Assembly (NCBI GenBank): GCA_030268105.1
Contig: BSDZ01000039.1
Location: 310,001 to 374,000 of the forward strand
From: Volvox africanus
Taxonomy: Eukaryota; Chlorophyta; Chlorophyceae; Chlamydomonadales; Volvocaceae
Length of the DNA stretch: 64,000 nucleotides
Direction of reading: 5' to 3'
The translations under genes and the position numbers were made by a program. The notes below the pieces were generated by a model. That model was not told the origin of the DNA, ran no database searches, and was given only the letters and a program-made list of their open reading frames with translations. Positions 9,298 to 21,373 of the stretch are shown piece after piece (position 1 is the stretch's first letter; every line of letters starts with the position of its first letter).

Positions 9298-10530
9298 TTT
9301 CGGCTGAGGTACAAACGGCGGCAGTAACGGGCAATCCTTCGTAGGATGACTCTCCGCGCACCGTAGACAAACATTGGCCGCTTTCCGACGTTCGAACTCG
9401 GAGCGATTGCAATTCCATTTTGGCATAAACGAGTCATCCGTGCGAGTCCGCTTTGCATTGGGGTCAGAGCGCTGTGCGGCTGCCGACAACGGCACACCAC
9501 CACGCTTCCTGCTCTTAGCCGGGTCCGAGCTCGGACCTGCTTCTCCTGACCCGCGGACACCCGAGCTAGCGCCCCCGCGCGCCTGGCGTTGCCGGTTGCT
9601 GCGTCACGTCGCGGCAGTAGGCGTGGGGCGGGTCGCTCCGAGTTCCTGGTCGAGAGCTACAGCTTCCCCAAGCGGATCCTGCACTTGCACGGCATTTGCA
9701 CGAGGGACAGACTTGACTTCTTCCTCACCGGCAAGGAGTCGTATCTCCGTACCCTTAGCAAAACTGACCAAGGCATCATACGACTTGATCGGCACCCCAG
9801 CCAAGTCAGTAGCGCACCATTTAGCCAAAAGTTTCGTCAGGCCTCGCTTAAACCAAAAGACACGCTCGGTTTCGGTGAGATCAGCAATGGGGGTCACTAG
9901 TGCTTCGAAGCGTGACTGGTACGCAGGTACATTTTCACCCCGACGCATGTGGTAGCTACCGGCTGCCAAAACCTTACGAGCCTCCACATCACGTGCTTGA
10001 ACCTCAGTAGCGAACCGTGCGAGCAAAGCGGCGATCATCTCGTCAAAAGTATAGTCGCCCCGGGCGGTGGTCCATTCGCGATACCAGTCCTTCGCTGAGC
10101 CCTCGAGGGTGTTACCAACGAAGAGACACCTGATACCATCATTATCGCCACCATGAACAGCCTGGAGATACTTTTTAGCGTCACGCACGTACGCACGAGT
10201 TGCATCGGCTATGCTATGTCCTGCTGTCTTTTCAGTTAGCGAGATATTGAGCCTAGGAACGGGAATTGACAATCTCATCACCTCAGGGATGTCATCATGC
10301 CCTCGAGCTTGAGGTAATGGCAGAACCCTTGGTCCAGCAGTGTTGTCCATATTGGTGTTAACTGCTGAATGCGGCACAATTAAGTGAGCAGGGGTCTGAA
10401 GGACAAGGGGCTCTTGAGTGGCTCGCGTGCCAACAGTCTCAAGACCTCTATCCGGCGCTCTAGCAGCCACAACAAAATCGGGTTGGCTAGCTAGGCTAGT
10501 GTGCGGCGTATCGTCGTGTTCCGCGGACAT
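9295..10530 (-). pseudogene. gag: gag of element A with a premature TGA
   Basis: 412 codons including the stop, the same length as the intact gag of E and F. It opens MSAEHDD and has the capsid core (DWYREW, YQSRFEAL...WFKRGL patterns). A C-to-T change turns the CGA arginine codon into TGA at 9604-9606, cutting the protein at 308 residues before the basic region and the zinc knuckle. The knuckle remnant downstream (9300-9400) is CX2CX3HX4C. It is the same frame throughout, so this is a single nonsense lesion. Confidence 0.9.
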
Positions 10531-10833
10531 GGAGCACGAAACGATACCCTAGGTTTGCGTAATAGAAGCCGACTTCTATCGCAAAGGCAAGAGTACAAAA
10601 CGATTCGGTGAGCCTACCGACAGTACTCTTGAGAAGATTCAGTAAACTCAGCAAGTACTTGCCCAGCTGAGTCCTGATCTCCGTAGTTTGGGCAATGAGA
10701 GTCGCCAACTGGTCCGGACGAAAGCCGGTCTCAGTCGCCGCGGCAAGCAATGCCGGTGCACTGAGATTACCTGCGACTCAGAGCGTACACTTACACAACA
10801 AGTGCAGCAATCTAAGCAAAAGCAATTAAACAA

Positions 10834-10929
10834 TTACAAACCGGAAGCGGCGGCGTCCAAAACGGCGCGGCCTAGGTCTTCGGCAAAAGTATCTAGCGGT
10901 CCTCGTGGTTCGTCGCTGGAACTCGCCAT
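10834..10929 (-). CDS. Leader mini-ORF of element A
   Basis: 31 codons, MASSSDEPRG...AAASGL-stop, as in E and F. The region 10531-10833 between it and gag holds the second leader reading frame (LAAATETG...) described for F and no other gene. Confidence 0.45.
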   Translation of the reverse strand: MASSSDEPRGPLDTFAEDLGRAVLDAAASGL

Positions 10930-10980
10930 AGAAAAAACCTACTTCCGATTAGACAAAGAGAGACAGTTAGACAACGAACC

Positions 10981-10993
10981 TGTCTCAATACCA
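10981..10993 (-). promoter_or_regulatory. Primer binding site of element A (one change)
   Basis: The minus strand reads TGGTATTGAGACA. Compared with TGGTATCGAGACA in E and F, the CpG cytosine has become T. Confidence 0.7.
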
Positions 10994-10996
10994 ATT

Positions 10997-11744
10997 TGTT
11001 GTACCCCTCCTTCGTGTTTGCTCATCAGTATCTGCGCGTCTGAAAGCTTGCGACACCAATGCGCGAGCACTTGCAAGTACAGCAAGGCAAACGCGAGCAA
11101 ACAGAGACAGCGGAAGACTTCAAGACAAGAAGAGATATAACTTACAGTCTTACAGATCGAAGCGGTGCAATGGACGTAATCGCCGTCAGCGCCGGAAGCA
11201 AGCAGTCATCACGCGGCGGTGATAGCGAAGTTTAGGCTTAGCCGTCCTCGCATCTGTTATACTCGTAGCATCACGATGCCGTACGATTCACACTAGGAGG
11301 CCGATCCTAAGTGTGACAACCCTACTGCGTATAGGCGATGTCCATGTATAACAACGTATAAGCCTTTCCGGCATTCGCATGATGCAAGGGTCCGAATAAC
11401 GATATTCGGTTGCAAGGCATGCATCGCGACGAGTGCGGCGCTCTCAACGTGTGCTGTAATGAAGTAATATTATATCAGATAATATTACTTATCGTTTTGT
11501 AGCACGAGCATAATGCGCACTTCAATGATTCGGGATTTCATGCATGCTAGGCGGATTTGCCATGATGCGATGTCGCGATGGACAATGATGACATGCCAAA
11601 TGCATATATAAATATATACGAATACATTTATATCATGCAAGTTCATTCATATGCATTGATCGTTCATGCGTTCATCAAGATAGCATTTCGCCTCGTAGGA
11701 TCGCATCGACCTACGCATCGGCGGAAACGAACCGTAGCACAACA
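10997..11744 (-). repeat. 5' LTR of element A
   Basis: 748 bp, starting TGTTGTACCCC and ending GTAGCACAACA on the plus strand. It carries the conserved stem-loops of this LTR family: the AAGTAATATTAT hairpin near 11463, CCGAATA-ACGA-TATTCGG at 11392-11409, and the 27-nt CACAC...GTGTG hairpin at 11289-11315. Confidence 0.92.
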
Positions 11745-11764
11745 TTATCTATTTAAGGTACTAA

Positions 11765-13060
11765 TTGGAATACATGTCGTGTAATCAGTATCCACCAACT
11801 ATAGGGGAGAGTGATCAGGCTAATATTAGTGTCCATGATGAAGGATTGGAGACCGCACCGAATGTTGATAACTTATATAATCCCCAATCAGATGTTCCCC
11901 AGTCAAACTACCATCTCAGGATCCCCCTGAGACGCCAGATTATGTGAGGCCCACCGAGGCGGAACAGGACCTAGCGATAGTATCGCTGCAGCAACTTATG
12001 GATGGAGGTGGGGTCCCCGGTTTCGTCGTTCCAACACCTCAACTTCATATTCATCACGACACTGAACCCAAGATTATCGCAAGCGCCACCCGCTCCTATG
12101 TCCGTGATGCTAAGAGGTATCTGAAGTTGGTAAAGGGTGGTGATCACGACGAGGTGAAGTGTCTATTCATCGGGGCCACACTAAGCGGCGTCGCGAGGGA
12201 ATGGTATGATCATTGGACCACTGTACAGGAGCACTTTACGTTCGAAGAATTAATTAACGTGCTTCTTACTCGTTTCCCGGGAATCAGTCGCAAGTAGCTG
12301 CCATGTACCGAGAATTACACACAGGTACTTATCGAATGCGACCTAACGAGTCCGTGGAGGACTACCGGTTGCGTCTTGAAGAATTAACAGCACCCATGAT
12401 TGGCTTCTCAGAAGGAGACTACATTTATTGGTTTCAACGTGGTCTCTCACTTCAATTAGCCCGAGCGAGCACTATGGACCTGACACTGGAAGGGACGAGG
12501 TCGTACACGTGATGGGTTCAGATCGTTTGTGACGTCGAAGTTTGCCTTAGAACGGGACAAGAATGCCCGACATCTTTGGCACCGCTATCAGTTGACACGA
12601 CGCAAGATATTACTGACGAGACTGATCCAGCACCTGAGACTACTGGTATTCCTCTACCGCCAGCTCCTATGCGCCAGGGTGATATTCCTTCGACCGGTCA
12701 CGCTCATATCCCTGGTACCCATGGATTAATCCCAAGAGATTCTCAGATGACTCGGAGTACACGGAAAAGGAAGAACGCCCTACAAAATACCGCCGAGTCA
12801 CACGGAGCTGCGTCAGAATTGAAGCGGTCAAGAATACAAAACCGATGGCTTACCAAGTGGGGATGTATGCAAACAGAGTTTGCGCAGCGACGACAATTGG
12901 GAGTTTGCCTTCGGTGGGCATCAAATCATCCTACGAGGGATTGCCCGCTTCTACCCCCGTTAGCTGTGGGGCCACGTTCGGCGGACGAAGTACCTGGCAC
13001 GACCTCCGTCGACATTACCGGAACACCAAGTCCACATTAACGGGGGAATGTTACCTAATA
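11765..13060 (+). pseudogene. gag: gag of element C (multiple frameshifts and stops)
   Basis: Fragments in several frames match the Gag of E: the capsid entry (PTPQLHI...TRSYVRDAKRYL, 12020-12130), the core (REWYDHW, 12200-12220), the YRLRLEELTAPM...WFQRGLSLQL segment (12360-12460), and a degenerate zinc knuckle near 12900-12950 (the first cysteine pair is reduced to CLRW). At least three frame changes and several stops separate them. Non-functional. Confidence 0.85.
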
Positions 13061-15777
13061 TAGGATTATGAATTATGTACTGACTCGGATTAATTCTGAT
13101 TGCATCCCGCGAAGTTTGTGTGAGGAGATCCTTCGCTACTTTGACTGATGATTAGTATGTGTGTATTTCTAACGAATCCTTCTCTGTTGAGCATCATGGA
13201 TTGTAGGAAGGATGCGGAGGTACACCACGTCTGACTCCTTTGGACGGTAACGAAGTCGATTTTGTTGATCGGAATCTCAGGACACCTATGTGCTACAGGT
13301 GTCACTGACGACCTTATCTTGAGAAGTGATAAGCGTGATGGGGTTGACCCCATAGTCGTCTAATCGTTCAGGTTACCCTCGTTGATGAGGGTAAGCATCC
13401 CATCGTGGGCAGAATCACCCTTAGTCGTCGGGAGACCCTCTGCATGTTAGGGCCCAATGGGTGCAACAAGGTCTCTCGCAGACAGCACCACATGGACATT
13501 GGGTGCTGCGACATAACGACAGTACCACGCGTGCATCGATATGGAGTCCAGCACAATTGGCCATTGTGCAAAAGGGAACCTATCGCCTAAGGTACCTTGT
13601 CTGTCGTACTAAGATGTCACACCAGAGGAGGGCGGAACTGTGCGGAGCCTGTGGTCCATTTCGTTTAGCGGCGTTCGTCCGCCGAAATAAAGAACCCAAG
13701 CTTGAAGGATGTAAGAGCAGCTTATCAAATGATAAGGGAAGGCATCCATGAATTGCTTGCGAGGCCTTGGGTGCAATCGATTGCTACCACCACGCAGTCA
13801 CTTGTGAAAGATTCTGAGGTCGCAGCCCCCTTATTGCCAAATTATACTGATGCATTTGTCATCCTGGGGCTCCCACCTATGTTACCTGCTGACAATGCGA
13901 TCCCCTTTGTGCTCGAGCACAACCCGTTTCACAACCTATATACAGGTTAGGCTGCCAAAATTGAGCGGATGAAGCGGCAAGTGGGGATCTGCTCGCAAAG
14001 GGTATGATTTGGCCCAGCACTTCGCCATATTCTGCACCGATATTGTTTGTCGGTAAGAAAGATGGGACGTTGCGCATGTGCATTGATTATCGGGGCTTGA
14101 ATGCGACCACGATTAAAAATTGCTACCCTTTGCCGCGCGTCGATGACCTGCTCGATAAGCTGAAAGACTCAGCTTATTTTTCCTTGATTGACCTCCAACA
14201 AGGGTATAATCAGATACGCAGTGCTGCCTCTGATATTCCGAAAACCGCTTTCCGGACCCCCTTTGGTCACTTCGAGTACACGGTCTTGTCGTTTGGACTT
14301 ACTAATGCGCCCGCCACATTTCAAGCAGTGATGGATCGCATGTTCAGACCGTATATCGACAGGTTCGTCGTTTGTTATTTGGATGATATTTTAATATATT
14401 CCAAGACGCGCGAGGAGCACCTGAAGCATCTCGAGCTCGTGCTTGAGGTGATGAAGCGGGAGCAATTGTTTGCTAAACGCGCCAAGTGTTTTTGAGCGCA
14501 GCCTCAAGTGGAGTATTTGGGCCACATCGTGTCGGCCACTGGGATAAGGATGGACCCACGGAAAGTAGCTGTGGTTCACGAGTGGCCTGCGCCACAGAAC
14601 CTCATCGAACTACACCAGTTCTTGGGTTTGACCAACTACTTCCGTGAGTTTATCAAAAAATACTCCATTATTGCGGCCCCACTTACGAATTTGATGCAGA
14701 AAGGAAGTTTCGCTTCCCTTGAAGCCTGGACATCTGCGTGTCAGCGGGCATTTGAAGAGCTCAAGCGAATCGTCGCCGACGACGTTACCCTCTCTTTCCC
14801 TGATTACTCGTTGCCATTCCGTGTTGAAGTTGTATCGGATGCTTCCTTGCATGGAAGCGGCCCTGTATTGTCGCAGGAAGGATGACCGATCACCTTCACG
14901 AGTAAAAAGTTTTCGGGTCCGGAGACCCGATATACGACCGGAGAGCAAGAGCTGTTGGCGGCTCTACATGCTTTGAAGGAATGGCGCTGTTACCTCGAAG
15001 GCCGCCCTTTTACACTGAAGACTGATCATCAACCGCTGACATTCTTGCAGAGTGTCCCTACGCTTAACCGACGACAAGCCCGATGGATGGAGTATCTGTC
15101 TCGTTTTGACTGTACGTGGTAGTACATCGCCGGCAGAATTAATATTGCTGACGCCCTTAGTCGACATCCATAATTACATGCTGCGATTCTGGCAGCGCCG
15201 GTCATTCGTTCGCGCAGTCAGGAGGTACCGATGGCAACGGATCTCACGCAATGACTCAAGATGACGTATCAGGCCGATCCATGGTTTGCTTCACCAAGTA
15301 ATGTGGAACATTTGCAATAGCGCAACGATTTGTGGCTACGGAAGGATGGCTCGATTACACAAATTGTCGTACCGAACGATGACGCTTTGCACTACGATAT
15401 TCTTGCGCGGTTCCACGAGGACCCGTTAGCAGGACATCCTGGAAGTACGTGTCCGGCAGAGCTCGTACGACGCTCGTTCTGGTGGCCACGCGTGGTGAAG
15501 GATGCGGAAAACTTCGTGCAAAGGTGCAGTTTATGCCAGCGCAATAAAGCACTATCCGGTAAGGGCCAGGGTTTATTACAACCTTTACCTATACCAAATG
15601 CCCCTTGGGAAAGTGTTTCAATGGACTGCCCAAAACTGAGGGGGGATACGACTCGGTGTTCGTTATGGTTGATCGGTTGACCAAGATGGTTCACTTAGCC
15701 CCCTGCACCTCGTCTTGCACCGCTGAGCAAACAGCACGATTATTTTTCAATAACGTGGTACGATTGCATGGCGTTCC

Positions 15778-17124
<1,347 letters not shown>

Positions 17125-17926
17125 ATGCCGTTCCTAAAAATGTGCTATCCGATCGCGGTGGTCAATTCACGTCTAAGTTTTGGGAAGCGCTATGTCAACT
17201 CGTCGGTATGCGCGTTCATTTGAGCACAGCATATCATCCACAATCCGATGGGCAAACCGAATGCACAAATCGCACGCTGGGCGACATGTTGAGGAATTTT
17301 GTGGGACGCACACCCAAATGTATGGGATACATTTCTGACTTTGGCAGAATTCATGCTTAACAATGCTGTTAATTGCTCTACAGGTCAAAGCCCTTTCTTT
17401 CTGAATTATGGATTCCATCCTGCGCTACCTGTGTGGCGAGAATTGGAAATAAATATCCCTGCGGCTAAAACCTTTGCCAAGTCATTCCTATCCCACATGA
17501 CAGACGCGAAGGCATGTTTGGATGCGGCACAACAATGGACGACGGACTATTATAATAAATCCAAACGAGACGTAACATTTTCGGTGGGACAAATGGTATT
17601 ATTGAGCACTACGAACTTGCATTCGCTCGCCGACGGTTCCCATAAATTACTACCTTGCTGGATTGGTCCATATCCCATTGTTCACATGGTAGGGAATGTA
17701 GCTGTGGAGCTATCCCTACCCTCTGACATGAATATCCATCCCACATTTCATATTTCCCTCATCCGCCCTTATCACACCGACACCGATGCCCCTGCATAAT
17801 TCGTGGGAGCCGATGCATAACTTCTTGCTGGAAATGAAGCCCCTATTGGAGGAAGCTCGCCTACGTGCCATGCAGACCCAATGATCTCTGCAGTCGATGC
17901 TGTCTGATGCAGCGAGGACGCTGCAT

Positions 17927-17943
17927 ACGGGAGGGGGGATAGT
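17927..17943 (+). promoter_or_regulatory. Polypurine tract of element C
   Basis: ACGGGAGGGGGGATAGT directly before the 3' LTR, one base different from the PPT of D and E. Confidence 0.75.
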
Positions 17944-18802
17944 TGTTGTGTGTGGGATAGGGGGTTACATCACCCGTGGCCACTAACCTGGCAGTCCCTA
18001 CCTTCCCCGGTATTTCGGGGCACCCTCATCCAGTCTCCCATGCCGACTTCTCCGAAATCAGTGGTTTTCCCAGGTTCAGCACCTACCACCAGCATCCAGC
18101 GGAATCTGCCGAATCAACTAAGGCGTCAACTCCGCTACTGGTCAGCTCGCAGGTCACCAGTTGTTGTATGCCAGTTCGATCACCGTTTGCACCGAAGTAG
18201 GCCGCAATGCATTCGAGCATGATGAGGCATAATACAATCATATTAGCATGATATACTCGAGTATATCTAGCTAATCAGGCATGCTGCATTATCATCTACG
18301 ACATTGCGCTGTCGGTCAACATGTTTGACTCAAGGCTGGTAATTAACGCGCGATCTATCCATTGGCATATTATATCACGTAATAAGGTAATAATATTTTA
18401 AATATTATTACCTTATTTACATCATAAACCATACGCTTATGCGAGAAGGCGACGATCGCGATGGTTGGGTCGGCAACCGAATATCGATATTCGGACCTTT
18501 GCATATTGCATGCGTTGCATCCAATAATACCACGGATTACGCGGTATTTAGAACAGTGCTACGAAGGTACTCACACTTGAGATCGGAATCCAGTGAGACC
18601 TGTACTGCACATCGGTATCATAGGTGCGATAGGACGGCCGCCTAGAGACCGAAGTCGGCTCGACGCTACTTTGGACTAAGTACCCGTCTACTTAACTCTA
18701 TATAATTCGCATACATACGATATACTCATATATATTCGGCCTGAGCTATTCTAGCATCTCATTTGCAGCCGAGTGATGAACATTGCCCACGGGGTCTGAC
18801 GG
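17944..18802 (+). repeat. 3' LTR of element C, left part
   Basis: Begins TGTTGTGTGTGGG. It carries a 37-nt AT-rich palindrome (18381-18417, 17-bp arms) and the 18-bp perfect palindrome CCGAATATCGATATTCGG (18477-18494), the counterparts of two stem-loops in the A/D/E/F LTRs although the flanking sequence differs. Interrupted at 18802 by element D. Confidence 0.82.
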
Positions 18803-19629
18803 TGTTGTGCTACGGTTCGTTTCCGCCGATGCGTAGGTCGATGCGATCCTACGAGGCGAAATGCTATCTTGATGAACGCATGAACGATCAATGCATATGA
18901 ATGAACTTGCATGATATAAATGTATTCGTATATATTTATATATGCATTTGGCATGTCATCATTCCATCACGACATCGCATCATGGCAAATCCGCCTAGCA
19001 TGCATGAAATCCCGAATCATTGAAGTGCGCATTATGCTCGTGCTACAAAACGATAAGTAATATTATCTGATATAATATTACTTCATTACAGCACACGTTG
19101 AGAGCGCCGCACTCGTCGCGATGCATGCCTTGCAACCGAATATCGTTATTCGGACCCTTGCATCATGCGAATGCCGGAAAGGCTTATACGTTGTTATACA
19201 TGGACATCGCCTATATGCAGTAGGGTTGTCACACTAAGGATCGGCCTCCTAGTGTGAATCGTACGGCATCGCGATGCTATGAGTATAACAGATGCGAGGA
19301 CGGCTAAGCAAGACAAGACATTCGGTACCGGAGAACACTCGTGTGTTCTACATTATCATTGCTATACGTTACTCTACTTAGCCCGAGCTAAGCCTAAACT
19401 TCGCTATCACCGCCGCGTGATGACTGCTTGCTTCCGGCGCTGACGGCGATTACGTCCATTGCACCGCTTCGATCTGTAAGACTGTAAGTTATATCTCTTC
19501 TTGTCTTGAAGTCTTCCGCTGTCTCTGTTTGCTCGCGTTTGCCTTGCTGTACTTGCAAGTGCTCGCGCATTGGTGTCGCAAGCTTTCAGACGCGCAGATA
19601 CTGATGAGCAAACACGGAGGGGTACAACA
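18803..19629 (+). repeat. 5' LTR of element D
   Basis: 827 bp, TGTTGTGCTACGG to GGGGTACAACA. A TATATTTATATATG stretch near 18930 is a possible TATA region. The stem-loops CCGAATA-TCGT-TATTCGG (19136-19153) and CACACT...AGTGTG (19230-19256) are the A-type variants. Confidence 0.93.
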
Positions 19630-19632
19630 AAT

Positions 19633-19646
19633 TGGTATGGAGACAG
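19633..19646 (+). promoter_or_regulatory. Primer binding site of element D
   Basis: TGGTATGGAGACAG, 3 nt after the LTR; the CpG position differs from the intact PBS of E and F (TGGTATCGAGACAG). Confidence 0.7.
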
Positions 19647-19696
19647 GTTCGTTGCCTAACTGTCTCTCTTTGTCTAATCGGAAGTAGGTTTTTTCT

Positions 19697-19792
19697 ATGG
19701 CGAGTTCCAGCGACGAACCACGAGGACCGCTAGATACTTTTGCCGAAGACCTAGGCCGCGCCGTTTTGGACGCCGCCACTTCCGGTTTGTAA
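19697..19792 (+). CDS. Leader mini-ORF of element D
   Basis: 31 codons, as in F with one Ala-to-Thr change (AATSGL-stop). The downstream leader frame lies at 19870-20095. Confidence 0.45.
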   Translation: MASSSDEPRGPLDTFAEDLGRAVLDAATSGL

Positions 19793-20095
19793 TTGTTTAA
19801 TTGCTTTTGCTTAGATTGCTGCACTTGTTGTGTAAGTGTACGCTCTGAGTCGCAGGTAATCTCAGTGCACCGGCATTGCTTGCCGCGGCGACTGAGACCG
19901 GCTTTCGTCCAGACCAGTTGGTGACTCTCATTGCCCAAACTACGGAGATCAGGACTCAGCTGGGCAATTACTTGCTGAGTTTACTGAATCTTCTCAAGAG
20001 TACTGTCGGTAGGCTCACCGAATCGTTTTGTACTCTTGCCTTTGCGATAGAAGTCGGCTTCTATTACGCAAACCTAGGGTATCGTTTCGTGCTCC

Positions 20096-20499
20096 ATGTC
20101 CGCGGAACACGACGATACGCCGCACACTAGCCTAGCTAGCCAACCCGATTTTGTTGTGGCTGCTAGAGCGCCGGATAGAGGTCTTGAGACTGTTGGCACG
20201 CAGCCACTCAAGAGCCCCTTGTCCTTCAGACCCCTGCTCACTTAATTGTGCCGCATTCAGCAGTTAACACCAATATGGACAACACTGCTGGACCAAGGGT
20301 TCTGCCATTACCTCAAGCTCGAGGGCATGATGACATCCCTGAGGTGATGAGATTGTCAATTCCCGTTCCTAGGCTCAATATCTCGCTAACTGAAAAGACA
20401 GCAGGACATAGCATAGCCGATGCAACTCGTGCGTACGTGCGTGACGCTAAAAAGTATCTCCAGGCTGTTCATGGTGGCGATAATGATGGTATCAGGTGT
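20096..20499 (+). pseudogene. gag: gag of element D, 5' segment (frameshifted)
   Basis: Starts at the MSAEHDD ATG. A single-base deletion near 20200 (GGCACGCAGCC versus GGCGCGCGAGCC in F) shifts the frame; the homologous protein then continues from about 20248 to the E insertion point, within the codons for GIRCLF. It resumes at 27955. Confidence 0.88.
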
Positions 20500-21314
20500 T
20501 GTTGTACCTCTCGTTCGCGTTTGCTCATAAGTATCTGCACGTCTGGAGACTTTCGACAACGATGCGCGAGCACTTGCAAGTACAGCAAGGCAAGCGCGAG
20601 CAAACAGAGACAGCGGAAGACTTCAAGACGAAGAGAGATATAACTTACGGTCTTACAGGTCGGAATGATGCAATGGACGAAATCGCCGTCAGCGCCGGAA
20701 GCAAGCAATCATCACGCGGCGGTGATTAGCGAAGTTCAGGCTTAGCTCGGGCTAAGTAGAATATCGTATAGCAATAGTAATGTAGAACACACAAGTGTTC
20801 TCCGGTATCGAATGTCTCCTCTAGCTTAGCCGTCCTCGCATCTGTTATACTCGCAGCATCGCAGTGCCGTACGATTCACATTAGGAGGCCGATCCTAGAT
20901 GTGACAACCCTACTGCGTATGGGCAATGTCTACTCGTAACAACGTATAAGCCTTTCCGGCATTCGCATGATGCAAGGGTCCGGATAACGATATCCGGTTG
21001 CAGGGCATGTATCGCGGCGCTCTCAACGTGTGCTTAAATGAAGTAATATTATATCAGATAATATTACTTATCGTTTCGTAGCACGAGCATAATGCGCACT
21101 TCAATGATTTAGTCATTCATGCATGCTAGGCGGATTTGCCATGATGCGATGTCGCGATGGATAATGACAACATGCCAGATGCATATATAAATGTATGCGA
21201 ATACAATTATATCATGCAGATTCATTCATATGTAATGCGTTCATCACAAAAGCACTTCGCCTCGTAGAATCGTGTCGACCTACGCGTCGGCGGGAAATGA
21301 ACCGTAGCACAACA
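20500..21314 (-). repeat. 3' LTR of element E
   Basis: 815 bp, TGTTGTACCTCTCG to GTAGCACAACA on the plus strand. It carries the G-C variant of the conserved hairpin (CCGGATA-ACGA-TATCCGG, near 20980). Confidence 0.94.
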
Positions 21315-21331
21315 ATTATCCCCCCTCCCGT
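21315..21331 (-). promoter_or_regulatory. Polypurine tract of element E
   Basis: The minus strand reads ACGGGAGGGGGGATAAT, directly next to the 3' LTR. Confidence 0.8.
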
Positions 21332-21373
21332 ATGCAGCGTCCTCGCTGCATCATACAGCATCGACTGCAGGGG

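Larger units (their letters stand above)
1..11744 (-). mobile_element. Ty3/gypsy chromovirus element A (partial, 3' end off-window)
   Basis: A minus-strand LTR retrotransposon of the same family as D, E and F. Its 5' LTR is at 10997-11744, followed leftwards by PBS, leader ORF, gag, a UAG junction and pol, which runs off position 1 before the RNase H region ends. Element B is inserted in its pol with a CGCCT target duplication. A lies in the 5' part of element C; the expected 5-bp target copy on this side is TTATC (11745-11749) and its mate lies off-window. A has a nonsense codon in gag (9604-9606) and another in pol (238-240), so it is dead even without B. Confidence 0.9.
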
